From Mytilus trossulus (taxonomy: Eukaryota; Mollusca; Bivalvia; Mytilida; Mytilidae): DNA of 64,000 bases. The notes beneath the pieces are model-generated. The model saw nothing but the letters and a program-made list of their open reading frames with translations. It had not been told where the DNA came from and ran no database searches. Numbering within the stretch: position 1 is the first letter of the stretch; every line of letters begins with the position of its first letter. Position numbers and translations under genes: made by a program. Where the stretch lies: contig NC_086379.1 in the NCBI RefSeq assembly GCF_036588685.1, forward strand, positions 15,361,862 through 15,425,861, in the 5' to 3' direction. Positions 1 through 12,000 of this stretch are shown one piece after another.

Positions 1-304
1 GCATGAAATATATCAAATCATTCTTAATAACAAAATAAATAATGAAAAGAAGAAGTCGGGTTTTTTTTATGAAACATATTAGACATCACATGGGATAACA
101 GTATCCTGAAATTTTAAGGTTGTGCATCTATCAAAAAAATAAATATAATTAGATCCAGAAAAAACGCTTCGGTCGCATACAACTTAAAACGTTTTCTTTT
201 CTTGTTTATCGATTGCATGATGATAATATATTGCCATTTATGATTTATTTCAGTTCCAAGACATGATACGGAAGGAGTACTTAATATATAGCGTCGCAAT
301 AAAA

Positions 305-720
305 GTTGTGCTAGGCGTGTTTCAGCTGGCCCCTAGTAGACAAAAAAGTGTACTGGTTCAGTGATTATAGACGTAATACTAAACTCCGAAATATAACAAT
401 GAACTAAAATCAAAATCATATGAAAGACTAAGAAGGACAGAGGCTCCTGGATTGGGACAGGCGCGTGACAAATGCGAAGGGGTTTAACATGTTTCGTGAG
501 ATCACAACCCTCCCCTAAACCTCTAGCCAATAAAGAATGAAAAACACACAGTAATACGAACAGTAAAGCGCACTTCAATAGGAACTACAAGTCCTATGTC
601 AGAATAGGAAACAAACTAAGAAACTAATCAACATGACAATGATAATAAAATAACAAAGGACTACTATACATAAGGCTAGCAGTTACTGTCATACGCCAGC
701 TTCAGACCTCAATTAAACTG
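305..720. repeat. Decayed dispersed repeat, family with copies near 34.2 and 46.9 kb
   Basis: The stretch contains phrases such as TACTAAACTCC, GAGGCTCCTG, GGACAGGCGC and AACAAAGGACTACTA in the same order as at about 34180-34610; the first part also matches 46900-47110. The copies are diverged and the ends are not defined. No coding capacity is evident. Confidence 0.6.
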
Positions 721-1740
721 ATTGAAAGGTTTTATATGTCTTCATTATGCACACTCTCTCCCTGCTGCATTTATTGCTAATCTTATCTTATTTTAAATTT
801 GTTTCGGAACATTCATGAAATATTTGTCACTGGCAACAACAAAAAATCGATAATTTAAAATAGGTTGTTTGCATACAAATTACGAAGAAACGTAAGATCC
901 AACTTCCGAGGACAGAGTTGCCCGTATAAATGGATTTAAATATGTTTTAACTTCACTTTGGTCAAACACCTCTTTAATTGTTTCGTTCTTATTTTTCTTG
1001 AATTTCAAATTTCAGTTTCAGCGTTCCGTTGGTGAATTCTTTACTTAAAATTCAGCGTTTTACATTGTACTGGTTTTTCGAGGGCAACATTGGTGTACGG
1101 CCAAAAATGGAAAAAATCCATCACGCAGCTGACAGTGTGGCTTCTCTTTGCACGCCCCATCCTGACTGGGTGTACATGTGTACTTTTAGTTTGCTCAAAG
1201 TCGATTGTCGTACGAAAACTTAAAAATACCCAAATAACAAAATGCAAATACGGGACAATAATATTCTTTAATACAACAAAATCTATTCCTTTTGTTTACT
1301 ATTGTAAAACAGTGGTTGATTTAGAACCTATATATATATAAAATGCATGGAGCTACGTGTATGATAACCAGTCCAAACGTTGTCTTTAAGGTAGCAACCA
1401 TTTAACTTTAAAAGTGGGGTGAGGTTGTTTTGTCGAAGCGCTAACAATTTTATTAAGTTTTTCATCGCTATTAATCAACTTGTCTGGTTCAAAATTTAAC
1501 ACTAAAAGGCATGGATAATTTTTCTTTTGTCCTCTGCTGGCACAGAATATTATATCATCAAATTGGGGATCATAATATTTTAATGTACCATTATCGAAGC
1601 CCCTAGTGGTAGTATCAAGTAAAAAAAAACAGGGACTATCTAAATATTGGTTCCCCAAAAGATTACCATTTATCGCTGATAGAAACTTTTGAACACAATT
1701 TTCAAACTTTCAAAATGCCAACACCTACAACTGGATAGAT

Positions 1741-1840
1741 GGGTGCTTAATGTAGTAGAGCGGCAACTATTACATAAACATGAATGCAAGTTGGGTGCTT
1801 AATGTAGTACAGCGGTAACTATTACATAAATATGAATGCT
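1741..1840. repeat. Two-copy 52-bp direct repeat
   Basis: GGGTGCTTAATGTAGTA is followed by AACTATTACATAAA and ATGAATGC in both copies (starts 1741 and 1793), with a few substitutions. It is a small local duplication with no other visible signal. Confidence 0.75.
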
Positions 1841-3703
1841 CGTGAAAATAATGTTTATGGTATACGTTTATATATGATGTATATATGTATATACATGCTA
1901 AACAAACTATTTGACCTACTGCGAGTTGTTCAGTTTTTACTGTTACTCCTGTTTCTCCTAAAATATGGGTGCTAGAAAAACCAGCAGGTAAAATGGTCAA
2001 TATCAGAGTCGTACGTCTGGTTTTTAAATAAATTATCTTCTTTTAAAGGGGCACTAGCTGTCAAATTCATGGTCACCAATTTGACTCAAATTCTCATATT
2101 TGATTAATAACAATGTAAAAAATTTATCCAATCTATCAAACGTTTAAAATAAACAGTTTACAGAGCATGGGGTAGATGATATGTAGGTTCGTTTCGTGTG
2201 TATTTAAATCCAGACGCCATCTAATTAACTATCGATTTGACCTCAGATGACCATATAAGCGATGTAAACACAAATAAAGATATGAATAGGTTAAACCAGC
2301 ACGTGCAATTGGATTTTTATAGGTCTGTTTGATTTGAATTTATAGATTAAAAATATAAGTTACTCATTGTTTTTAACCGTATAAGAAATGATTTATGTGG
2401 ATCGAATTAGTAATCAAACGATTTACCGTAGTTTCACTTTCATTGTTGACATTTTTTTTCTTTAAATAACCAGTTCACGTACAATGCATGCGTTGTCAGT
2501 CTCTAGCTAGAGGGTTAAGTTAAGTTCACATGAATACCGGTTAGAATGATGATGACGTTTTCACTTGCAAGTGAATCAGTCAAAAATTATGTATAATCGC
2601 TTATTTCAACAAAATTAAAGCAAATTGATTGCTAAAAACAAATTATTATTTCATTATTCCAATTTAATTAATGATAAATCTAAAAAAATATATACTTTAT
2701 TTTTTTATATATATCGTAGCTAGTGCTCCTTTAAGAAATATTAATTTTGTCCTCCAATTTTACACCGTTTACAACTGTCCGTTTTATTTCATACATAAAC
2801 TTTTAAGTATCAGTATGTTTTTAATTCATAATGTTTCGTTTCGTTCCGCTTTTTTTTCGTTTCGCTTTTTACAGGTATCCCTCTTATTGCCCCTTTTCTA
2901 TTTTGATATTTTAAGCAAACATTTAAAAAATCAAACTTTCAAAAAGTGAAATAATCAAAATTGCGCGTTAGGTTTAGTATTTAAAAGTTTGATCAAACTT
3001 CTAAACTATCAAATTTATAAACAATATTTAGAATTTTGATATTTTAATAATTTGGTTAAAATTTCAAAATTTCAAAACTTTAACACAATTTGAAATTTTG
3101 ATATTTTAAAACTTTGATCAAAATTCCAAAAATCTAAAATTTCAAAACTTTTTAAAACTTTGAATTGATAAGTGTTACACCTGAGACTACTATAACACAG
3201 AGATTGGTCACTCTCTGTACTGGCCAGTCAAATCGTATTTTCACGATGTCCACGGATGCGCGCGCATTCGGACTGATTAGACAAGAAGGACGATCAGCCA
3301 TTGTTGCAAGCGTGGTGCAAAATAATAACATATGTGGCTTATTAAGGCGTTTTATGTATCAGTAAGTATAATAATAAAATTATAAATGTTAATTATTGTT
3401 TGATTATGTTCACAATAGCCTTGTTTAGTGAATTTATAAGCGTAAACTTACAAATGAAACCTTGAAAATTTACCGCGTTTGACTTTTCAGTTTGTTAGAC
3501 CGACTTGAGTTATTTTGTAAATAGGTTAAATTCAGAAGAACAGTTGGCTTTCTAGATAGTATTAAAACTTTCTTTCATATTTTTTCTTCACACTGATGTA
3601 TACTTTGTCATAATTTGATATACCAGCAAACTGGTATTTATCCCTTTTTGTGGGGAGATTTACCACATGACGGTTTTCAAAATGGCTGATGTAAATTTTG
3701 AGT

Positions 3704-4057
3704 CAATTTCTGTTGTGCTAGGGTATAATTCAGTTGAATAATTTGTTTTCCCAAATGGCATTAAAACATTCCCTTGGATTTCTTCTTTCTACTAATGTTT
3801 ACTTTGTCATAATTTGATATATCAGCATACTGCTATTTACCCCTTTTTGTGTGTGTGTGGGGGGGGGGGGGGGGGTCCCCATGATGAAGACTCCCAAATG
3901 AAAAATGTCAATTTCTGTTGTGCTAGGGTATAATTCAGTTGAATAATTTGTTTTCCCAAATGGCATTAAAACATTCCCTTGTATTTCTTCTTTCTACTAA
4001 TGTTTACTTTGTCATAATTTGATATACCAGCATACTGCTATTTACCCCTTTTTGTGT

Positions 4058-4088
<31 letters not shown>

Positions 4089-4113
4089 TCCCATATCATG
4101 ATGAAGACTCCCA
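3704..4113. repeat. 205-bp tandem duplication with GT/G tracts
   Basis: The unit beginning CAATTTCTGTTGTGCTAGG at 3704 restarts at 3909. Each copy ends with a (GT)n tract running into a long G tract (about 3850-3876 and 4051-4088), followed by GTCCC. A partial, more diverged third copy precedes at about 3540-3700. The unit lies inside the 4.8-kb TIR element. Confidence 0.85.
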
Positions 4114-4279
4114 AATGAAAAATTTGTCCACATTTTAAACAAATCCATCAATTTACCATGGCTACTAGTTTGTTTAAGTAAAGTTGCAGACCCTATTCTG
4201 AGTATTCATTTATCATGTTTATAGTCTAGAAGCATAAGTAAGTTTTCAATGTTACTGATTATAATTTTATTTATTGTAG

Positions 4280-4360
4280 AAATGCCTCTCCGAAAGAAAT
4301 CCCGTTTGGGACAACCGAAAAAGAACAGCCATCAGAAAAAAGAACCAAAGCATAAAATTG
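4280..4360 (+). CDS. Possible small exon encoding a lysine-rich N terminus
   Basis: The segment is bounded by a good acceptor (TTATTGTAG) and a good donor (GTAAGT). It opens with an ATG two bases in and encodes a 26-residue basic peptide (MPLRKKSRLGQPKKN...), which looks like a nuclear-localisation or nucleic-acid-binding start. A second short basic reading (MPKRKR) begins at about 4703 after another AG. No continuing exon could be identified, so this may be the remains of an element-encoded gene rather than a host gene. I do not recognise a family. Confidence 0.3.
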
Positions 4361-4446
4361 GTAAGTTTATTTTTCAACATGATAACATTTAAATATTTGC
4401 TGACTTTGAATACCAATGAATAAGGTTTACTGTAATATCCATTACT

Positions 4447-4632
4447 TTATACATAGGTCACTGAGTTCATTGCATGTCTAATGCTGAAGAAAAATGCTTC
4501 ATTCCCTTTGTCATTTAGGTGAACCCCATCTCTAAGGTGGTTATGTCTGAAGCACTTGTGGTTCCAAAATTTAATGCCTGCTGTCTGTGGTGTTTTTTCT
4601 GACAAATGTGTTATAGTAGTCTCAGATGGCAT
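4447..4632 (-). pseudogene. Fragment resembling the C-terminal block of an SGNH/GDSL hydrolase
   Basis: The minus-strand reading contains LRDGVHLNDKGNEAFF followed by SIRHA. This resembles the last conserved block of SGNH hydrolases, where the Asp and His of a D-G-x-H-L motif are catalytic. Esterase domains of this type are known in some non-LTR retroelement proteins and related element genes. Only about 60 residues are present, with no upstream nucleophile-Ser block visible. The 18-bp end sequence of the surrounding element overlaps the start of the reading. I treat it as a relic; the assignment is from one motif only. Confidence 0.35.
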
Positions 4633-5813
4633 ACATGTAGGAAGTAAAGTTTACAAGTAAGACAAATAGTCTATTCAACTCTATCTTTTTTTTTAATTTA
4701 GAATGCCAAAGAGGAAAAGATGTAGAAATTAACAAATGGAGTTAAAAAGAGAGTAATCCTCGACAATGAACAGCTGTTGGTACCAGTATGGAGGAGACAT
4801 CTGTTCCAGTTTCAATCCACACTGAAGATGGAAAGAGAATGAAAAAATATGAACGCTTAAATTTGATTGTCATGCTGTTTCTTTTTCTAGCACCAGTGAA
4901 AGGCACAGAGCAACTGATTGCACAAGAAATTGAGATATTTGCAGTGAATGAGACACACAATAAAGATGAAGAATCTTGCCATCTCCCTTTCACTGTATGC
5001 AATTTATTACAAGTTATCATCGCTGATACATGTATATATCCTTAGCTGTACAGATACTGAAATTTGCATAACCCAGATCAGTTGCAGGGAAATTATCATA
5101 AAACTCTCAGTTATCATTGACAGTAACATTATGAATAAATGTTTGATAATAAAAATATTATTTATACCTGGAATTGTTTTTGTACTCTCTCATTTTGGTT
5201 TAGTTATTGAAAAGGATGGAATAATGTGTAGTGATATTTTAGATGTATTGTATACATTGATACATGTGCAAGTTCTGATTCTCAGTCTGACTGGTCCTTT
5301 TCATTTTAGAATACTGGGATGTATGTAGGTGTCTTTTTACAGATGTAATTTGGTTTATTCAAACGCCACACCACATTTATTGGTTTATAGGTTTTATTGA
5401 TATGATTACTGTGGGGAAAAAACAACAAACAAGATCATAAAATTGTACGGCTTGCGATTATGGTTAAATCTATTATCATGCCTTTATTATGTATGTGCTT
5501 TCCCAAAGTAAGGAGCCTGTAATTCACTGGTGTGTTGCTGTATACATCATATTTGGATTTTTTTCTTATTATTTTGTTCACAAATAAAAACAGTGAGTTT
5601 TCTTGTTTGATGTGTTAAACCTTTTTCTTAAATAGACCTTGTATAGTTGACAGTGCAATATGAATTTTACGCATTGCTTAGAGCCTTTTGGTCACCTTAA
5701 AATGTTGATGTCTGTATCATTTGGTTTCTTGTGGAGAGTTAGACATTATATTGCATATACTGTACAGAAAAAAATGAATGTCATACACTCGCAAATCAAT
5801 ATGTAATAAAAAA

Positions 5814-5942
5814 ATGAAATATTTGCCACTGGACGTTTAGCAACCATCAATTAAATCAACCTGATCAACAACAACAAAAATGAAATATTTATCACTGGAC
5901 GTTAAGCAAGCATCAATTAAATCAGTCTGATCAACAACAAAG
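5814..5942. repeat. Two-copy 66-bp tandem repeat
   Basis: TGAAATATTTGCCACTGGACG is repeated at 5881 with the same downstream sequence (CATCAATTAAATCA, then CTGATCAACAACAA). A related word (GAAATATTTGTCACTGG) occurs at about 815-835, so the unit belongs to a dispersed family. Confidence 0.8.
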
Positions 5943-7447
5943 AAGACACCTTTTCGTGCAGTTTGTATAAAGTAAAAAAAAAGGGTTTTAACTAACAATC
6001 AAGTCAAAATGTTGTTTCACTATTCACACAGGTCCATGTCTGTTTCAAAATTAAAAGGAGATTTTTCTAGTCTAAAAGTAAAAAAAAGAAGGGAAACATG
6101 TACATTACGCTTACAATGTGGTTAATCCCTTTATATTCGAGGTAAAGAGTGAGACTTGTATTGCAATTTTCTATTAAATGATCATTAAGTGTAAGTCCTA
6201 ACTAAATACACAATCCATGAAAAGGAGAAACCATAAATTTACCGACAATCATAAAAACAACTGAATGCAAGCTCATAGTATTTCGAAAAATACAATTAGA
6301 AAACAATTTACAGACAATCATAAAAAATCAACCCAATACAAGCCAAATTAATAATGAACCCAGAAAGTAATCATTTTTTAATGATCTATACAAATTATAA
6401 ATATTATAAGACAAAGTCGATCATGATAAACGATATTTGTCAAACAATATTTATTATTTAATTCTATAATTTGTAAATAATATTTTCGGAAGGAGTGTGA
6501 AAACCTGTGGTGTAACTACTTCGTGTGTACCAGGTGTCAAATAAAACTCATTTTAACAGGTTGTGATTTACCTGACCATCGGATAATTCAAGCCGAATAT
6601 ACATGTCACACTGTGACAGTATGTCTCCGAGACAGGTGTATATTTAATAGAAACCCATTATGAAACAATCAAATAATTAACTCCGATACATGACATACAA
6701 TTTATTACGTATTAATTATTTAATATCGTATTTTTAATACAATATCAAATCTGAGACTACTATAACACTATATGGCGGCGGCCGTAATCTTTAGCCGTAA
6801 TTAACCTTTATTTGGAAAAACAAAAACAGAAGCCTTTTTCCATTTTTTTTCAATCATTCATGAAAATTTAAAAAAAATATTAAATAGTATCGATACTGAG
6901 ATTTATATATCTGAATTCCATTTTTAGTTAGCACGTGTATACGTGTATCAAAACTATATCCCAGCCAATTCACAAATGCACCTGTTTTTACAGGTAGGTA
7001 AAACAGGTAAAACATTTGTATATTTGATCGGGGGATTGTTTATATGATTCCTTGATTGGATGAAATAAACGGGACCTGCTTCAACAACTTCGTTTGTCGG
7101 ATTTATGAGAATTAACAATCCATTCTCAATCATAGTCGCATAGCTTATTCTAAAAACTTTTAAAACATGTTTATTATGAAAAACTATTAAAATACATTTA
7201 TTATTATAAACTATTATAATATAATAATTATTAAAGTAGGATAATCATAATAATATTCATATAATAATAGGAATAATAATGACAGCATTGAAAATAATAT
7301 TTTGCTTTGTATTATTCATTTTTAATTTTTTAATTGAACAATTACATGTCGTCTGCTAACGGTAAAATACGAAACTACGTTATATTAACGCAGCTAGCTT
7401 TTTTGAGTGTAGCCGGTTTAATAGGGAAATCGAGAGTGACCAATTAA

Positions 7448-7612
7448 GGAATAACAGTACTGTAGTTGAAGAGTTGCCACCGTCAATTGTAGATTTGACG
7501 GTCGCAAATGCAGTTTTACTGGCGACGCGTAGCGGAGACAGTAAAACGGAGATTTGCGACCGTCAAATCAAAATTGACGGTGGCAACTCTTCAACTACAG
7601 TACTGTTATTCC
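7448..7612. repeat. 165-bp palindromic (foldback) sequence
   Basis: The left arm starts GGAATAACAGTACTGTAG at 7448 and the right arm ends with its reverse complement at 7612. The outer ~40 bp of each arm match almost perfectly, and pairing continues inward through TTTGACGGTCGCAAAT and CAGTTTTACTG. The centre (about 7520-7540) is GC-rich with CGACGCGTAGCG. It lies near the right end of the 4.8-kb TIR element and could form a cruciform in DNA or a long hairpin in RNA. Confidence 0.9.
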
Positions 7613-8031
7613 GATTCTAATGCATAACAAAAAGAAATAATATGATAAAACTTGAAAAAAGGTCTAAATTTGACAAATAAAAAAAATCCGCGAAACTTCA
7701 TGAATGATTTTGGCACAAAGACGTCATGGCCAAAAGTGACGTCATACAAATGAGAACTTACAAACTGGAGGTTATGACGTTACTTGTACGCTTCAAATTC
7801 GAATAAAATTACATTAAAACGGCGAATACGAGGTAGGTGTTGTTTTATTTTCGATTATATAGGAGTAATCGAACATTTATTGATTCATTAATTCAAAATG
7901 GCGGGTCCCTCCTTAGTTACGCCTGGTCAACTGTTGATTTGACGGCAACTTTTAGCCAATGAAAAAAATTGTTACATCCAAATTGCATTAGAATCTCTGT
8001 GTTATAGTGTTATAGTAGTCTCAGGTTACAC

Positions 8032-9022
8032 GGACCATTTATCTTATAATTTGTGTATAAAACTATCTTTGTACAATATATAATAAACTTACAAAATGCA
8101 TTATCTGATTATGTGTGTATCATTGTCCCGAAAATACATACAAATTGTGAAATACAAAGAATTGAAATCAAACAAGAGGAAAAAATAATTAAAATGTGAA
8201 TACTTTTCATCATTTATTTAGTGTATTGCCTCATTTAACGTTATTTATTATGTTTATTTATATTGATTGAAGATTTAATGAACCTGATCAATGACAATCT
8301 TGAGATTCGACAGGTGTTCCCCATTTACAATGATTGTATATTCAGGCGCGTGTAATTGTATAGTCAAACGCGTGTACAAAGTTGAAGGTGTTAATTGGAT
8401 GTTATTGTAGCAACAAAACAAGGGACACGTGCCTCGTTAATCTCATTTGATGTTCTACATCGTGCATTACCTTAGGATGAAGCCTCAGCTAAATTTGGTC
8501 TTATCAGGAAAAATGAATAACTTGTTCAGTTAGAAAGGAAATAATATTTCATGCTTTTGTTTCAATAAATCCTTCAAACTGAAAGGAAAGGTGAAAAGTC
8601 TTTGTTTTCATTTTCTTTTATAGCGTGTGCAATTCCTTTGCTCATACAACTGTTTAATTTCTTCTGAGTTCATCTATCAATATAATAATAAACCTACACA
8701 TTCCCTTCCTCACAAATGTTTAATTTCTTCATCTATCAATATAAATCCTTGATCAATGTAACAATAAAAATTATCAATTTATTTCTGCCGGTATATTAAA
8801 AAAGACTATATATAAATGCATATTTTTGTTTTATATTTAATTAAAAAAAAAAATGTTTTTCTGTCGCTAAATGGTTTCTAGTCGCTAAAATTATTTTTCT
8901 TGTTGCTTCTTGACGCTTCTTGTCGCTAATTAGTGAGACCCAAATCAAGGGCAGATAACAAAGAAACGCCATACACAGTTATCTGCCTTTAAAAACATAC
9001 GCCATATTGAAAAACAAGCAAA
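8032..9022 (+). promoter_or_regulatory. Upstream region of ZNF207, probable promoter and 5' UTR
   Basis: This is the gap between the 4.8-kb element and the ZNF207 start codon. I see no clear TATA box at a fixed distance. Features near the gene are three TCGCTAA words (about 8870-8930) and a short inverted repeat, GGCAGATAAC at 8950-8959 with GTTATCTGCC at 8978-8987, about 35 bases before the start codon. The promoter assignment rests only on position. Confidence 0.4.
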
Positions 9023-12000
9023 ATGGGACGAAAGAAAAAGAAGCAATTAAAACCTTGGTGTTGGTATCCTTTTAAGTCAGTACCATGTTTCCTGACCATT
9101 TTTAACGTTTCTGAATTAACTAATAATTCGTTTTGAGGGTTTCTTCACTACATGTACCACAGATAAATTGAGCTTACAATTTGGCTCTCACGACTAAATT
9201 TATTTCATTTTGTTTCCTTGTTCTGTAAATACCAAAATAGCCCATTATCATGAATGTATATATATTAAAAAAAGTAAATCCTTGAAAACCGTTTTAAGTC
9301 CTGTCTGAGACTAGATACTATGTCAGATTTAACGGTGACGGCAAAGACTAAATAATTTTAAGTCCGCACTAAATGGGGAAAAACTGGAACCCTTATAAAT
9401 TCATATGTTCGTGTTAATGAAGTGGTCAGCTGCGCACACCCAAATAAGTGTTTTTTATTATAAGTTTAATATATATTATATATATATTAATTATGAGAAG
9501 AGAAATGCATATACGACAATCCAAGATGAGGGGTCAGTAGAAGCATTTGGCATATTTAACGACCCGAAGATAAAGGTATAAAGGTAGTAGCCTCAGGTCC
9601 TGAGCTATTTTAAAATTTAGGCTTTGAAACACAAGACACTTGACAGTCAGGGGTACTACTTGTACAAGTGTATTTTATTTACTTGAAGAAGTGAAAAAAA
9701 ATATACACATATAAGTAAATAAATAATGTTTGAATAATCTCCCCTTAATTTTCTGAAAAATTTACTTGTATAAGTAAATTTTCCTTACAATCCCACAAAA
9801 ATCCTCAAGTTTTGAGACGTAAAATCATGCCTTTTAATGATTTTTCCCAGGTTTGCTCAAATTTTTTCATTAAAGTTCAATGTTTCATCTCATTAATTCA
9901 TCAAAGAAACTGATTGAGCAAAGATCTTGTATATTTGCCCAAGGCAATCAAAAATTGCTCCTTTGGGGCTTGTAAATGAGCAGTGTTAAGAAGATAACAG
10001 ACAAATGGGACTTTCATTGTCCATGAAATTATACTTAAATGATTAGTAAAGACATCTGCAAAGGGAACACAATTTAAAATTCTATTAGAGCAAAGAAATA
10101 TTCAGAATTCAAGAAAAGAAGAAAGGTTGATTTTTTTAAAAAAATCTGAATGCCGAAGGGACATAACTCTTCCATTTTTTTTTTACCTATACAAGTAAAT
10201 AAAATTCACTTGTATAAGTATCCTACAAATTTACTGATATGTGTATATTTTTTTTTACTTCTTTAAGTAAATAAAATACACTTGTATAAGTAGTACCCCT
10301 GACTGCTTGAAGTCAGAGATTACTCTGACGTCTGACGGCTGTTTAGCCAGACAAGCTGGGGCCGTGGGACGTCAGAGCTCATTCCATATCAAAAAGTGGA
10401 TATTTGCCCACCCAAAATAGATGCGCTGCTTCCTTGCTTCTGGAGCCGACTGAGGGCCTAAAAATTATATAAATCGGGCATCAATATCTTCAGTTTTCAT
10501 TTATCTCTTCATTTATGTAAGTTTCACCTACCTGCCAAACCTTTATTTTTCTATGTTTAACTTTTTTCACAGAGACCCATGATTTCTGCATATTTGACCT
10601 TCACTTTCAAATGGACGTCAAGTAAAGAGAGATTTCATGGCCTCGAGACTCAAATATGCAAATATTTATATTTTGTTACCTCCTTAATAGGAGACCGATG
10701 TTTAACATTTAGCAGCAACCACGTTTTTTCACCTCCTTTACAGGAGATCAGTAACTAGCATTTAGTTCCGACCATGATAACAATTGGCAGGTCTCGGATA
10801 TTTAGGTAACTTGCAGCGTAAATAAACGAGGTGTTGCATTATGTTCATTTGCACCAGGGACGTATAAAGAGTCCATATAAGTCCTTGATTTGCACTGTTT
10901 TCTCATGGTCATGTGATAATCTTTGAAAATGAAAGGCAAATTGGAGAAATCATGGGTCTCTCTGAAAAATGTTAAAATATAGAAAAATAAAGATTTGGCA
11001 GGTAGGTGAAACTTACATAAATGAAGAGATAAATGAAAACTGAAGAGATTGATGCCCGATTTATATAATTCCTAGGCCCTCAGTCGGCTCTAGAAGTGAG
11101 GAAGCAGCGCATCTATTTTGGGTAGGCAAATATCCACTTTTTGATATGGAACGAGCTCTCACGGCCCCAGCTTGTCTGGCTAAACAGCTGTCGGACGTCA
11201 GAGTAATCTCGGACTAAGACACTTGTTTCTATCCATTGGGATAGTTGACCTTCATATGGATAGAAACAAGTGGATAGTCAACCTTCATATGGATAGAAAC
11301 AAGTGTCTGTGCTTTGGAATGTCAATACACATAATTTATTCACTTTATTGCTATTTGTCCTCCAATTCTGGACATCCACACAAGTTCGGGTAACACCCCT
11401 GAATCTACTGGGACCTTCAGCAGCACCCAGGACCCCTTCCAATTGGTGCCTACAGTTGATTGAATACCTGAGTCAGTCCTGACAGGGTAATTTGTGCACA
11501 CTTTTTGTTACGGTAAGATAGTTTTAAATATAGTGTCAATAAGCTAAATGTGTACATCCAACATGGCGACCATGTCACATGGTATGTGTGTTATCCTCGG
11601 TCACCATGTTGGAGTTGAACGTTACATTTATAACGATGTTTACTAAACTTACCTGCTTTTCACATCATTTATAAGTTATAAAAACCTTTATAATATACAA
11701 CTATTTAATAATCAATGTTTAAAAGTCAACTATATGTGCTAATATTAAAATTTCAAGTGTTTCACTTTTGTTCATGAAAAAAATTAAAAAAAATAATTTG
11801 TTAAAATTAAGGTTTTCTTGTTCAAAGAAAAATAATCTCAAAACTGAAATAATGTAATTATGAATTATAGTCATATGAACTGGGTCGATCTTTTCACCTC
11901 CGAACACCCCTGTGTCTTATTTGATCTAATAAATATTGATTTAATACATAATTTTCATTCGATATTGATCATTTCACTTATTTAGAAGATGTGTTACTTT

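Larger units (their letters stand above)
1..3173. other. Gene-free repeat-rich stretch
   Basis: I see no convincing exon here. Positions about 305-720 are a decayed copy of an interspersed repeat also found at about 34180-34610 and 46850-47110. Positions 1741-1840 are two copies of a 52-bp direct repeat. The bases from about 2930 to 3165 are a low-complexity run built from AAATTT/CAAAACTTT-like words. Short open frames in this stretch are AT-rich, lack recognisable motifs, and overlap each other on both strands. Confidence 0.6.
3174..8031. mobile_element. 4.8-kb putative DNA transposon with TIRs and 7-bp target duplication
   Basis: The left end at 3181 begins CTGAGACTACTATAACAC followed by AGAGATT. 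The right end at 8024 is its reverse complement. Immediately outside both ends is GTTACAC (3174-3180 and 8025-8031), which reads as a target-site duplication. Further copies of the 18-bp end occur inside: reverse complement at about 4607-4624 and forward at 6752-6769, but their flanks do not match each other. This suggests nested or composite elements. I see no intact transposase. The interior holds a 205-bp tandem duplication, a small basic exon-like segment, an SGNH-hydrolase-like fragment and a long palindrome. The superfamily is not assignable by eye. Confidence 0.6.

Noticed and set aside
3850-4088. (GT)n-Gn tracts as possible Z-DNA or quadruplex regulators
   Set aside because: Present in both copies of a 205-bp duplication with different lengths; ordinary simple-sequence slippage is enough.
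4948-5328. 126-codon plus-strand frame inside the 4.8-kb TIR element
   Set aside because: Leu/Ile-rich translation of AT-rich DNA with no motif, no splice logic and overlapping a second open frame (4788-5045).
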